Shown: positions 1-11,825 of the stretch, piece by piece | Numbering within the stretch: position 1 is the first letter of the stretch | How the letters are laid out: each line of letters begins with the position of its first letter | Source: Onthophagus taurus | Taxonomy: Eukaryota; Arthropoda; Insecta; Coleoptera; Scarabaeidae | Assembly (NCBI RefSeq): GCF_036711975.1 | Contig: NC_091976.1 | Location: forward strand, 25,792,001-25,856,000 | Length of the DNA stretch: 64,000 bases | Direction of reading: 5' to 3' | The notes under the pieces: generated by a model | Seen by the model: the letters and a program-made list of their open reading frames with translations, nothing else | Database searches by the model: none | What the model was told of the DNA's origin: nothing | Position numbers and translations under genes: made by a program

Positions 1-480
1 AATTGTTGATCATAATATATATCACGTCAGCAATGTATGATTAGTTTTTGCAGTTTTACGGAGAAGCCAAAAGCATCTAGTGTCGTTTTGCTTTTTAGAT
101 TGTAGACAATTTGTAGTACTTCCTCGTTAGTGGTAGGAAAAATAAAAAATGATAGTTGAGGATTCATTGGCACGTTTTGCACCAGCGATGTTGGGTTGCA
201 ATCGGAATTGATTGTTTTTGTCGCATTTTTGCCGATTGCGGTAAAAAAGTCATTTAGTTCTTGAGCTGTGATATGTTCAGTATTTGTTCAAAAATTTGTT
301 CCAAATAGCTTTCTGTTTGTTATCTGATATGCTGATTTCTCTTGTTATGTGAGATCTTTTAGTTTCGTCTATTTTCTTTAAATATTGGGTTCTGAAGTTT
401 CTGTATACTCATCTTTTTTCACCTGCTTGATTACTTCGTATACCTGCCTGATTAATTCGGGGTTCTCTGCGATATCTTCG
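1..480 (-). mobile_element. LINE (non-LTR retrotransposon) fragment, region just upstream of reverse transcriptase
   Basis: Read on the minus strand from about 290 to 25, one open stretch gives ELNDFFTAIGKNATK, then FPTTNEEVLQIVYNLKSKT and LDAFGFSVKLQKL, then a stop. Further upstream come KRSHITREI and NKQKAIWN. The order (WN-type motif, NDFF, PTTxEEVLxIVxNLKxKT, xxGxSVKLLK) is that of the stretch before and into the first reverse-transcriptase blocks of jockey/CR1-like LINEs. The catalytic region is missing and the upstream part has a frame change, so this is a dead fragment that may continue past the window start. The clade is not resolved. Confidence 0.7.
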
Positions 481-2456
481 GCCACAACCGCGATATTAAC
501 AACAGAGAGGCTGCTCCGAAGCCGGCCAGACTCCCATACTCTTCAAGACGGGCGGCTAAACCCCATGTCTTGTTGACAAATGTCAAAGAACATTACAAAA
601 TAAATAATAAAACAAAATTTTACCAAACAAAATTTATCACAAAAAATTTTACCAAACGAGACATACCAAACAAAATAGAATATAAGCAATTAGTATAATT
701 ATTACATGAAATTACTCACAAAGGGTTACAAATCTCATCGTTGCAACGGGCTTTTTTCGGCCAACGACCCTACTTCTCCCTTTTCATTTCGACTTTCCTT
801 GACTGAACCTTTCCACTGGAATCCACGCTCTTCTTTGTTTCTCTCATCAGCTGGCTCTGTCCTAATTGATCCAGGACTGACCCTCCAGTTTGTCTCACCA
901 AAACTCCATAACTAAAAACTTCTCTCTGACCTCTGTCTCGGACTCATAGACCCACTGACTCTGACTAACTGACTTCCAAGGAACACCTTTCATTAACTCT
1001 TCCCAAGGAACTCCTTTGACTAACTCTTCCAAGGAACTGCCTCCAAGGAACTAAAGTTCTTCGCAAACCAACCCAATACCAAAGCAACCCAATTCTTTGC
1101 CAATTCCAAAGCAAGCCAATACAACTTAAAAGCATGGCAACCCAACTCATTTCTTTCTATTTCTTATCTGCATATTAATATTATTTACCTCACATATTAT
1201 GCATCTTATGGTTCTACTAGTTTCTCCATCCCAAAATAGCGTTCTGCTCGCTTAATATTCTCCTTAATATTTCATTCCACTCGTTTCTGATCTGGTAATG
1301 TATGGTAATATATGGTTTTTATTATGGGTAGGTTGCTAACCTCGTCCACAAACCATTCTCTTCAATTCAGGCTTTTGTCCAGCAACAGCTACTTAATTTA
1401 GTGACAAATATAAAATGTGCAAAAATGTGTATGTAGCAACTTCAAAACTATTTGAAGCAACTCACATAGCTTGCATATAGCCAGCAGTAGATTTTAAGGG
1501 GGCGCTTCAAAGCGTCCATTTTTATATACGCCGGGAGAGATTACGTAGATGTACATTCACGACTTAATGCTACATATTTATAAAAAAGTAAATACGTAGG
1601 CTTGAAGTACATATATTACTCTACGGAATGACATATTTAGTATTCTAAAATAATCGTGACGCTGACAGAAATAAATTACGAAAGTTAGTCATAATAAGGG
1701 CTTAATACAAATCGTTCTCTAGAAGAGATTAGGGACTCAAACGAGGTGGCAAATATGTCATCTAATGCTTATGTATCTTAGGAACAGATTCCGTATTCGT
1801 AAAAATGCAATAGCTGTGTGATTATTTCATGAATGTGTTTTTTCTGAAGATATGCGATTTTATCACAATTTTTAGTCATTACGAAAAGGTGTAAAATGGG
1901 TTGCCTAAAATCGACAAAACAGTACTAAGTAAACCTTTGGCAATTACTTTGTAGATGGCTTTAGGTACTAATTAAAAATTTAAAAAAAAAATAAATATAA
2001 AAAATAATTAATTGCCAATAAAATGTTATAAAACGTATTATAAATTGATTACTAATCTTGAGTTGGTAATAACATTTGTTCATATCCAATTTCTCTTTTA
2101 ACTACTGAGTAAATAAATATATATAACAGATAGAAGATTTGTAGGCAATTATGAATGAGTTGCTGATCACAGTCCTTCCGCCCAAATTTTTAGTGATTAT
2201 ATTAACACTGAGAAAGTAAGAAATAACACAGCAAATTGTTATCAAGATATAAGAACATAAATAATCGAAAGTAAAGTAATAATAATTTGTAATAGACATA
2301 GATAACAATAATACTATTTATTCACAAAAAAAACGGTTCTACATTATAAAAAATAATAAAAATCAATAACAACTTTAATTTTATTTTACAATAAAAAAAT
2401 CATCTTAGAATAACAATTTTTACAAAACTATTCCACAATAAAAAACCATCATATAT
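481..2456. other. gene-free AT-rich stretch
   Basis: No supportable gene. The part from 960 to 1140 is a C/A-rich strand-asymmetric stretch with recurring CCAAGGAAC and CCAAxxCAACCCAA words. It resembles the strand-asymmetric stretches at 38.5-38.9 kb (opposite orientation) and 63.6-64.0 kb. The rest shows no coding bias. Confidence 0.6.
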
Positions 2457-3616
2457 AGGGTGTTTCGGTGACTCGGGGAATAAATGTAACCACATATACT
2501 AGAGTGAAAATGATGACGATTCATGTAAAAAAAATTAGTAAAAGTCCTCAAATTGCAAAGATACAGGCCATCAAAGTTATGAAATTTTAACACATTTTTC
2601 TAAATATCTTAAACACTATTTATGGTAAAGCGTTGAAATTTGGTACAGCGTAAACTAACATCACGTAAAATCATTAGGCAATTTTTGAGTTGGATCGGTA
2701 CGCGGGAACAATGCTATACAGGCTGTTCATAAAGTTTGTTTGCTCAGAACTTTTTTATCCTATCATTACCCTACATTTATTTTTGCATTTTCTAATAGTA
2801 AATTTAGTTTAGAAACTTTTATCACTCTTAGAGAATATTGATAAAAACCACCGTTTCCGTATTAAATGCAAAAATGTTAGGCTCCGAATTCAATAACACT
2901 AAAAAAAAAAAATAAATAAATAATTTGAATTAGCAATGACAAGTGAAAATCGAACTGAGCTGTCATAACTATTATGTATGCAACATGTCCAAGTGTAGAT
3001 TTAGCTAAATCACATTTTTAATTTGCTTTAGTTGGTTTAATAAAAGAACTCAAAAACAATAAATTAAAAATCAACACTAACACGAATAATAAGAAAAGTA
3101 CATAAAATAACAAGACAAGTAATAAAAAATACTAAAGGATGTTCAAAAACTTAGATTTCTTTTTTTTAGTAATAGCACTATTGAAATCGGAACCCAACAT
3201 TTTTGGATTTAACACGAAAACGGTGATTTTTATGAATATTATCTAAGAGTAATAAAAGTTTCTAAACTAAATTTACTATTAGAAACTGCAAAAATAAATG
3301 TAGGGTTATGAAAGAATAAAAAAGTTCTGAGCAAACAAACTTTAGGAACAGCCGGTAAGCATTGTTCCCGCGGACCGATCCAACTCATAAATTGCCTAAC
3401 AATTTTACACGACATTGATTTATACTGTACCAAATTTCAGCGCTTTACTGTAAATAGTGTTTAAGATATTTGGAAAAATGTGTTAAAATTTCCTAAGTTT
3501 GGTGGCCTGTATCTTTGAAATTTGAAGACTTTTACTATTTTTTTTTACATGAATCGTCATCATTTTCACTCTAGTATATGTGGTTAAATTTATTCCCCGA
3601 GTCACCGAAACACCCT
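2457..3616. mobile_element. large fold-back (long terminal inverted repeat) element
   Basis: The ends are inverted copies of each other: the left end reads AGGGTGTTTCGGTGACTCGG and the right end is its complement, ending ACACCCT. The arms run for about 420 bp (2457-2880 against 3180-3616) and stay alignable through blocks such as TTTGGTACAG, the TTGGATCGGT region and TTTAGTTTAGAAACTTTTAT. The central 300 bp is AT-rich and non-coding. The arms differ by scattered substitutions and small indels, so the insertion is not recent. It has no transposase and is a non-autonomous fold-back DNA element. Superfamily uncertain. Confidence 0.8.
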
Positions 3617-5571
3617 GTATACAATATAATCAAGTGACGAATTCAGTAATGTTGTAAAATTAAATGCATGAATATTGTTGAAATATTAATCATTGACTGA
3701 CGAAATTAAACCGATTTTTTTATCAATTTTATGAACCCAAGAGGTTCGAATCGCCACCTTAAAGAAAATACTAAAGAGACAAAAAAGTACCACTAAAGTA
3801 TGTGCTTATAACCCATATTTTTTTATGTTAATATTACATAGCGTTAAAAAGTTCTTATAAAATAAATCAAGGGGATGGTGAATTGCATCCCCTTAGAGGG
3901 TGCTAGGGAAGTTTAAGGTATGGTTGAAAATAAGGTATCAGCCAGTAGTACATACATACAAAAATTCAAATTCTATGGTTTACTTATACTCGAAATAAAA
4001 GATAAAATGTAAATTTTTGGCTCCACTTTGACAGCTCATAGCTCGAAAACAAAAGAGTTGGGACCCTATGTTTATATAAAAAACTTATGTTATTTTGGCA
4101 AGTACTACATCCTAGTAAAGCTTCCCGATTAAAAACTGATCCACCCTGTATATGGCCAAAAATCTGATTCCTGTGGAATTGGGTCAAAAATGTTTAATAT
4201 TGTTGTAATACATTGTTAATGTTGAGTTAGGATCTAATACTGGTAAAAAAAATTTGTGTTAACCAAAATTTAGGTAATAGAAATATTTGAATAAATAATT
4301 GAAAATAAAAATTAATTGTTTAAAAGTAAAAATGTTAAGTTATGAAAATAACACCAAATAATATCGAGAATAGGCATCGCGTAAGGCTAAACCAGAATAT
4401 ATTCCTCAATGAATAAAATATTTTAACGGTAGGATGACTAATTGTAAGCTGATATAAAAAAGCGTCGCTATGAATAACTGAATTGAACTCTCGACGACCT
4501 CTTTTAACCAACAGCGGAACTATACAAATTTTTTTTGCACTTTTGCGAACATCACGTGATTGAACCGCGACCTTAAAGAAAAAGTATAAAGTGTAGATAA
4601 GCTAAGTGTAAGTGTTGGAATAATGGTTTATGCAATCTTCTTTAATAAATGTCGTAACTACGATAACCACAATTTAAAAGTTGACAATTTAATTAATTTA
4701 GAACCTAATTTATTTAACACTATTTAATGTACCAACCTAATACACACTCCATTTAAATCTTCATTTCTATGAGTTTTAAATTGGTATATAAGCGCCATCT
4801 CTTATTTGTACGCTTTACCAATGTAATAAACTTGAATTCCTTTGCAGAAATCTTCTGTAAAGACGGCGAAAGTTTTAGATTTATTCGCATAACTGCGCAA
4901 TAATTTATTATTCAATATACAAATAATCAATTCTTAATATATGTTCTCTTAAAAAACTAAAATGTTATAATAATTTTTTAATAAAAACTGTTTAGAATAC
5001 AAAGTTCATATTCTGTAATTCTAAGAAAAGTCGATAATATCGGAAATCTTCGGGGATGCAATTCAGGTTGCTTCAACAAAGTATACAGAGTCTACAGATA
5101 TTTTATACATAATGAAAAACTTGAATTTTATTCTGATTACATGATTTTCATCTAAAAATCCTTGTTTATAGATATACCTAGTTATACAAAGAATTTAGTT
5201 CGTGGTCGTGATCCCTAGATGGCAGGGTCATTTATGTATTAACCATCTGCTAACTAACCCTCTGTTAATTAACCGTCTGTTAATTAATCGTTACCTAATT
5301 AATACCCAAATTACATCAACTTTTTTAGATTTTAAAATATAACTTTATTTCATCTTCATTATAAACTCAATATATTTTAACATAATACTTTTATAATACT
5401 CACATAACTCTTAATCTAACCTACTACATTATATACATAAATTTAAAATCCTTTAAGTAAAAGCTAAATTAAAACACAAAGAAAATCTTTTTCCTTAAAA
5501 GTAACAAAACAACTTGATATAAATAATCACTGGCTTAGAAATATATAAGAAATTATAAATCGTACTCATTT
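3617..5571. other. gene-free stretch with one dispersed repeat fragment
   Basis: Positions 3965-4155 are a single-armed copy of the repeat seen palindromically at 8.23-8.53 kb (shared words CTATGTTTATATAAAA, AGTACTACATCCTAGTAAAG and the end CACCCTGTATAT). Nothing else is recognisable; 5235-5300 has a short tandem of TTAATTAACC(A/G)TCTG words. Confidence 0.6.
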
Positions 5572-7089
5572 TTATTTATGATTACTTTTAACTGATGTAT
5601 AACTCTTAAACGTCGTAGGTAACTGTGGGGGATAAGCCAATTCTGAGGAATCACTTGGTATGGTATAAATTTGTTGCGGGGAATTATAACGTTTTTGATT
5701 CAATTTTTCCGAAGATTTCTTCACCAAACTATTCAAACCTTGTTGTTCTTGTTGTTTATAATATTGATATTGAAGCACCGATGGAACATAGGAATCCAAA
5801 AGACTTTGTGGTTCCCCTTTCGGAGTGTATTGAGTTTTTTCAACCGGCACGTAACTAATTTGTTGTTGAAGTTGAGGTTGTTGTGGCGTTTCAGAAAATT
5901 GAGGTTGATTCTCATATTGCGAGTTGGAATTTTGCGCTTGATATTCCGCTTCTTGAGTAAAAATTTGAGGCCCAACATTATTATATTGTGAATCTTGTTT
6001 GACATACGGCACAGGAACGTACATGAAGTATTTTACTTGTCCTTTTGAATCAACCACCATTTGAATGTTATTCGACGAAGATGGTTGGAGATAAACATAT
6101 TGAGGGGTGTTAATTTGATTGTCAATGATATAAGGGGTTTGTTCATATGGGTATTGATTAATTATTTGTGGTTGGGGTTGGGGTTGAGGTTGAATTTGGG
6201 GTTGTTGTTGATAATAATATTGGGGAGGGGAATATTGAATTTGTTCTTGTTGATTTTCTTGTTGATTCTCTTGATGAATTTCTTGTTGGATTTTCGTCGA
6301 TTGAAATTGCAATTTTGGTTTGTCATTTATCGGTGTAAATCCAAAATTATTCGGTTGCGATGATCTAAAGGAAGGTGGGTTATAAGGTTGGGAATATTTT
6401 GGCGAAAATTTTAACGTGCTTTTTTGTTCTTTGTTTTCTCTTTCACTCGCCAAGTTATCGCGTTCGATATCTTCAAGCTTCAATTGCTTTTCAGCAATAA
6501 CAACCGTGAAGAAACAACAAAGAAGTATTAAAGATTTCTGAAAGCAAAAGAAAATTTCTTTTTTATGATACACTTAAAAAATTGTTACATTTTTTTCTTA
6601 TAAACTATGGTTAATTTCAACATCCAGAATGCTTCCAGCTCACTTTCACTCTTCGTTGATCTCTTATCCAAGTGTGTTGGGCGACCAACGCCTACTTTGG
6701 GTTTAAAAGCGAGCTACTTTCACTTGGACGAATTCTTTTTTGTCGCATCAGGAGCGGTGATAATAAATTATCAGAAGATATGAGGAAGCAGTGGGTATTT
6801 TGCAAAACCAGGAAATGATGGCGTGTAAAGTACCCGCATATAATTCGATTTATTATTAAATTTATTACCGTTATGAACAGTTTATGAACAATATTTTATT
6901 AAATATTTATATTATTGTAATTTAAACTTTAATAAAACATTATAAGCTCGATTAAGTTTCCAATAAGAAGCGTTTTAGTTGATTGAATAAAATTACTAGA
7001 TTTTAGAAAAAAAAGATGATTCCAAATTGCAATAATAATTGAATGTGATGTTAAAAACTATTAATAAAAAAAATCTTTTTGCTTACCAT
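5572..7089 (-). CDS. secreted Gln/Pro/Tyr-rich low-complexity protein
   Basis: Two coding exons: the ATG alone (7087-7089), followed at once by a GTAAGC donor, then 5572-6537 after a TTTCAG acceptor. The join is phase 0 and gives 322 residues. It starts MKSLILLCCFFTVVIA, a clear signal peptide cut near residue 16. The mature part is charged first (about 17-40) and then low-complexity: PxYxPPSF, a QENQQENQQEQ tract, a QPQPQPQ tract, YVYLQPSSSN, YFMYVPVPYV and many QYxxQ blocks. No cysteine or known domain follows the signal. The architecture matches the gene at 14.8-15.8 kb, so the two look like distant paralogues. Likely an extracellular structural protein (cuticle, eggshell or silk-like), but the function is not recognised. 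Choosing the ATG at 6573 instead would ignore the acceptor and place charged residues before the signal. Confidence 0.75.
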
Positions 7090-7119
7090 GTTAAAAGATG
7101 AGTCGTGTGTAGTCCCAGT

Positions 7120-7154
7120 ACTGTTCTGGACGAAGAACGGATACAGTTTAATAA
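7120..7154 (-). promoter_or_regulatory. putative core promoter of the Gln/Pro/Tyr-rich gene
   Basis: On the minus strand a TATA-like TTATTAAA (7147-7154) lies about 32 bp before an initiator-like ACAGT (near 7122). That leaves a 5' leader of roughly 35 bases before the ATG. Confidence 0.4.
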
Positions 7155-7159
7155 GCGGA

Positions 7160-8232
7160 TGACCAGGAAGCATGCATTTGTACCAAGAGCGTCTCGGTCA
7201 GGTGAGCGGCCACCCTACCAATGGTACATTAAAAAAGATTCTTCCACCACACCATCGGTGACGTTCCACACAACACTAAACGACTTCTTATCAAATACGA
7301 TCTTTTATTCCCAATAAAATTTTATTTACACATTTTTCTTAAAACATTACATTAAATTTGTTGTATTAAGTAATTAAAAGTGCTTTTACTTTAATTTCGC
7401 GCTTAATTTCACATTAAAAAATAATTGAATCAAAGAAATTTTTGTGGTTATCTCCTTTAATTCCAATTAATTCTTAAAGGCGGTTTTAGATGTATCTTCA
7501 AAGGAAAGTAACGTCCTTCTTCAAGGTCTTTTCTTTTGGAAAAGCAATCGATTCTTCGCCCGTTCTAAATCATCACAAAGTTAACATTGTGATGATTTCT
7601 GCAATAGAGTTAATTAAAAAATTAAAAAGATATTGATTTTCTGTGTTTAAGGAAATGTGAAAATGGGAAATTGTACCTTTATCGTTATAAATATTAATGC
7701 TGGTGGTGGTTTCTCTTTTTGTTCCTTATTTTCTAATAAGGAATAACATAATGTATTTGGATCTTTTTGAAAATGTTTAAAACAATAATTTATTTTCTGT
7801 GGGAGAGTTATTAACATTCTATTCTAAATAAACCATCCTCTATTTGAAAGGATGTTTCGGTTTTTATTACGGCGCACTTCACCTTTTTCAACTATGAATT
7901 TTAACAGCGATTCGAACGTATAAGAAAATTTGTAGTCGTCCTTTCACCTGTCAATCTTTTAAACTATCTGGCAAAGAAAGTAAATCCACCAAAAACAAAC
8001 AACTCTTTGATGTCATATATTTGGAATTAAAAAAAGTAGAAGAAAGTGTATTAAGAAATGGTTAGAAAAACAACTTATTATTATATTATAAGTTATGTTT
8101 GTTTATTTGGATTCACACGTAATCATCAGCTTTGGAGGATTGTAGCGCCTCGGCTGTAAGCGACCTTGGCGGAGTGAGAACAAATGTGTTCTTATAAGAG
8201 TGTTGAATACTTTGCGATTTTTTCAGTTTTTG
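7160..8232. other. gene-free stretch with one GC-rich motif copy
   Basis: AT-rich DNA without coding signal. At 8146-8175 is one copy of the GC-rich TAGCGCCTCGGC...GCGACC motif that recurs three times at 10.17-10.39 kb. Confidence 0.5.
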
Positions 8233-8530
8233 TGTTCAGTTTTTAATCGAGATACTTTACTAGGACGTAGTACTTGCCAAAATAACACAAGTGTTTTATA
8301 TAAACATAGGGTCGCAACACTTTTGTTTTCGAGTTATGAACTGTCAAAGTTGAGCTAAAAATACACATTTTATCTTTTATTTCGGGTATAACTAAACCAA
8401 AGGTTTTGAAATTTTGTATGTATGTACTGAAAAGAGTTGCGGCCCTATGTTTATATAAAAAAATTGTGTTATTTTGGCCAGTACTACATCCTAGTAAAGT
8501 TTCTCGATTAAAAACTGAACCACCCTGTAT
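8233..8530. mobile_element. small fold-back element
   Basis: The left arm (about 8235-8330: TCAGTTTTTAATCGAGA, then ACTTTACTAGGA) is the reverse complement of the right arm (about 8430-8523: CATCCTAGTAAAG, then TCGATTAAAAACTGAA). The arms are roughly 90 bp with a short spacer, and the right end runs into CACCCTGTATAT. A one-armed relative lies at 3965-4155. No coding capacity. Confidence 0.75.
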
Positions 8531-8633
8531 ATAGGGTGAGAACTACTAAATCGTTTGATAAACAAAAAAATATTTTATACTAAAGTTGTTTGAATCACCA
8601 CTTTCTATTACGTAAAATTATTTTTACTTATAC

Positions 8634-8876
8634 AGGTGTTCCATTTAAGCGTAACGGAGAGTACGTAAATTTGTTTAAATCAGCGGTTCTCAAACTTGTA
8701 TCCTTGCGTACCACTAAGGCTATTTTAAAAATCAGGTAGTACCACTGAACAAAAAAAAACAATAATGATAATGCAAATATAAACTGTTTTGCGTACCACT
8801 TGAGAACTTCTCGCGTACCATCAGTGGTACGCGTACCATAATTTGAGAACCACTGGTTTAAATGGAACACCCTGTA
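8634..8876. mobile_element. palindromic element with ACAGG(G)TGTTCC ends, split by a hAT MITE
   Basis: The ends ACAGGTGTTCCATTTAA (left) and TTAAATGGAACACCCTGT (right) are inverted copies. The same terminal words occur at 9.1-9.2 kb. With the inner hAT insertion removed, the element is only about 60 bp. Confidence 0.65.
8681..8855. mobile_element. hAT-superfamily MITE, 175 bp, with 8-bp target duplication
   Basis: The termini are CAGCGGTTCTCAAA and, inverted at the other end, CAGTGGTTCTCAAAT, the classic hAT end consensus. The element is flanked exactly by the 8-bp direct repeat GTTTAAAT (8673-8680 and 8856-8863), the target-site length expected for hAT. Subterminal GCGTACCAC blocks are also inverted. 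There is no transposase. Confidence 0.92.
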
Positions 8877-9096
8877 TATTTTATCATATTATGAATACAA
8901 TTAAATTTGTTTATACAACAGTATATGTTCCTATTTCACAACGTTCATAGTTCCTCAGATATTCAATAATTATTCTTCCAAAATGTGCCCATTACAGGAT
9001 CTTTTTAAAAACGATGTAAAAACGATTCAATTTTGTCTTGAAACTATGTGAGATAATAGTTAAAGCCAGTAGGTAGTGGGTAGTAGGCAGTAGGTA

Positions 9097-10030
9097 GGTG
9101 TTCATAAAGCTTAGTTCCTTTTGATGTTTTTCAAATGGCTTATTTTTAAGATTTTTAAATGGAACACCCTGTATATTGTATGCAAGTTGAATTCCTCATA
9201 AAGTTCCCTTTAATTAATGATAAGTATGTCATATGTCTAACTTTAATAGTTTTCCTGATATTTAGAATTTAAAGAAAAATGTGTAATAAAATTTCATTAT
9301 TGTACTTAAAAAGGTGACATAATGTAATATATTCTGTCCTTTTTTTGTCACTTTTTTTTTGTTTGTCTGTCATTTGAAAATAAGTAATATTATATTAAAA
9401 TACAATTAAAAAAAACTTTAATAAATAAACAATCAAAACGTGATAAAAATACAAAAAATACAATTAAATGGCAGAACAATAAAATAATAATAAAACTATT
9501 AAATAATAAAACTATAAACAATTACTAAACGTTGCTCAACAAGTAGGTATTAATTTAATTAATATTTAGAAGTTGTTCAAAATGCCGCCCATTTTCTATT
9601 CTACAAGCATTAATGCGCTGTAATGGACTTTGAGGTATCTCTTAACATATGCATCTTATTTTCTCTAAAGTCATAATTTATATGGCAGAACAATTGCATT
9701 TTTAAATCTCATAAAGTACCAAGTCGCATTAAAATTTGGTATATGGCAGCAAAATTATTTTACATTATAAAATATTAATCAAATAATAAAAGGAAGAACA
9801 AAAAAAACTGATAAAAACAGACAGAATATAATATTAAGTACAATAACGAATATTAATTATAAATATCAGAAAAACTTAAAGTTAGATATATGACATATTT
9901 ATCATTAATTAAATGTAATTTGATGGGCAATTCAATTTCCAAGTTCCATTTTCAAGTTCCATTTAAAAAACTTATGAAAAAGCTATTTGAAAAACATCAA
10001 AAGTAACTAAGCTTTATAAATACGCTGTAT
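9097..10030. mobile_element. fold-back element with arms of about 250 bp
   Basis: The left arm (TTCATAAAGCTTAGTTCCTTTTGATGTTTTTC, then ...TTAATGATAAGTATGTCATAT) is mirrored at 9.84-10.03 kb (ATATGACATATTTATCATTAATT, then GAAAAACATCAAAAGTAACTAAGCTTTATAA). A GGAACACCCTGTATA word, shared with the element at 8.63 kb, lies inside the left arm. The centre is simple and AT-rich. Non-autonomous. Confidence 0.75.
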
Positions 10031-10167
10031 AGCGTATCTAATATTTTTGGATACTATCATTTACCTACTAGCTTTGACCATTATCTGACATTGATTGTAA
10101 ATATCTTCTTGTAAGAAACTTTGTATCTTTACCATGAGATATAAAGAACGTTTCGTGTTTATACAGC

Positions 10168-10395
10168 AAATGTAGCGCCTCGTCCGCCAGCGACCTCGGC
10201 AAAGTGACATTAAATGTCTTCTTATAAGATTGTTGAATACTTTGCGTTTTTATTAATAAGTATATCAGGAACGATATCGTTTCAAATCGCCGAGGTCGCT
10301 TGCGGGCGAGGCGCTACTTTTGCTGTATTAACATGAAATCGTCTTCTTTAGAAGTTTCTAGCGCCTCGGCCGCAAGCGACCTCGGCGATTTAATT
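10168..10395. repeat. three copies of a GC-rich motif in AT-rich DNA, two of them inverted
   Basis: Copies of roughly 30 bp at 10172 (TAGCGCCTCGTCCGC), about 10283-10315 (minus strand) and 10361 (TAGCGCCTCGGCCGCAAGCG) all continue into GCGACCTCGGC. Each can form a small CGAGG/CCTCG hairpin. The flanks also repeat (TCTTCTTATAAGATTGTTGAATACTTTGCG at 8.19 and 10.22 kb). It looks like the conserved end of a dispersed repeat; no RNA family is recognised. Confidence 0.55.
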
Positions 10396-11825
10396 GTAAA
10401 TATCTTCTTGTAACTTTATAACTTTACCAAGAGATATAAAGAACGATTTCGTCTCAAATCTCATATAATAAATTACCATCTTGTATTTTGGATGCTAAAA
10501 ACGGATTTCTATTTATTTAACAGTTTTAAGTAATGGTAAAGGCGTGTTACTTTGAGCTTAAATTCTTACTCAAACCCGGCATTTCGTGACTACAAAACAT
10601 AAAAAAGACAACTATTTGAATCTGTTGTTTAACCGAGATTAAACTATTACCATTATGGGATACGGATTTTCTCTTTCACTTCGTACAATTTTACAGTTGC
10701 GTTATTCGCATTCTTTCTTTTTCTTTGCAACGAAATAGTTAGGGGGAAGACCATTGGCCTCGCCCATATTTATGTAATATATTTTTTAAGACCAGATTTC
10801 TTTATTATTGTTATTATTATCGTTAATTTAGTCATCGGAGTGGCTATATATGGATAATAACGCGGTGAAAGTATATTATTCTAAATACTGTCTCTTTTTT
10901 TCTAATCGCGATGTATTCTTTTTTGATGACGGAATAAACTTTTTTAGCTTCGAAGTGATATGTTCGCCTCCATCTCCACTTGGTTGTGTTGATGCGCACC
11001 CAATTTTTGAGTTAATGCGAATTTCTTCGAGAAATGTTGCTAATTGGCCCAACTCGGTCGTCGTTTTTCATTAAGGACTTCTTTGGGATAAATGATTTGG
11101 TCTATTTCAGCTTGGAATGACTTTGGAGCGAAGTCCAAAGTCCAACCATAATCAAAATGTTCCATCTTTCTGATCTTTCTTCAAGACATCACCTCACTGC
11201 AGTGCATTATACTCGATAATACACTCTCCATTTGCCGATTGTTGTTTCTTGGCTAAAAATCCAGGTCGGATATTTTCTATAATCATTGTTTCGTCTAGGT
11301 CAAGAATCTCTACCTCTTTTTTGACAAGACGCAGTTGCCAGAACGATGTATTTGGTACTTTATGATACAAAAAGATTACAAAATGGTAATTGCACATCAC
11401 TGCCCTATTTAATGAGAAACCTTGATCGTGTATTCAAATGATTCTAGACGTAAATTAGGTTAAAATTTAAGAACAAAAACTTTTTTGATATTTAAAAGTC
11501 TTGAACCAATCACCCAGAATGACATAACAAAAATGTTTGAGATACGTTAATAATGATGCGAATAATAATACGATTTCACTAGGTGTGGCTTTTTTTTCGT
11601 TTGACGAATCCTCCTCCAAATTGGAAGATGACCGGGGAAAGTATCTCATTAAAGATTCGGATAAATAATAAAGTGCCAGTCGATAGCGGTTTTAAGATTA
11701 ATATCTTTCTTGAAAATCGCACAATTTATTATCAAATCACGGATATTTTAGAGTTTCTAAATTTATTCAAGATTTTTATCAGTTTATTAAGTGTTGTGGG
11801 AAAATATTTAATAATATTTATTAAA
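10396..11825. other. gene-free stretch
   Basis: No supportable gene. A short open stretch on the minus strand (11194-11400) starts in mid-sequence, matches nothing recognised and lacks splice partners. Confidence 0.45.

Noticed and set aside
10172-10395. tRNA or snoRNA gene
   Set aside because: The GC-rich hairpins lack an acceptor/T-arm arrangement or C/D and H/ACA boxes.
11194-11400. 68-codon minus-strand open stretch with FWQLRLVKKEVEILDLDET
   Set aside because: Looks mildly protein-like but has no start context, splice partner or recognisable family; too weak to annotate.
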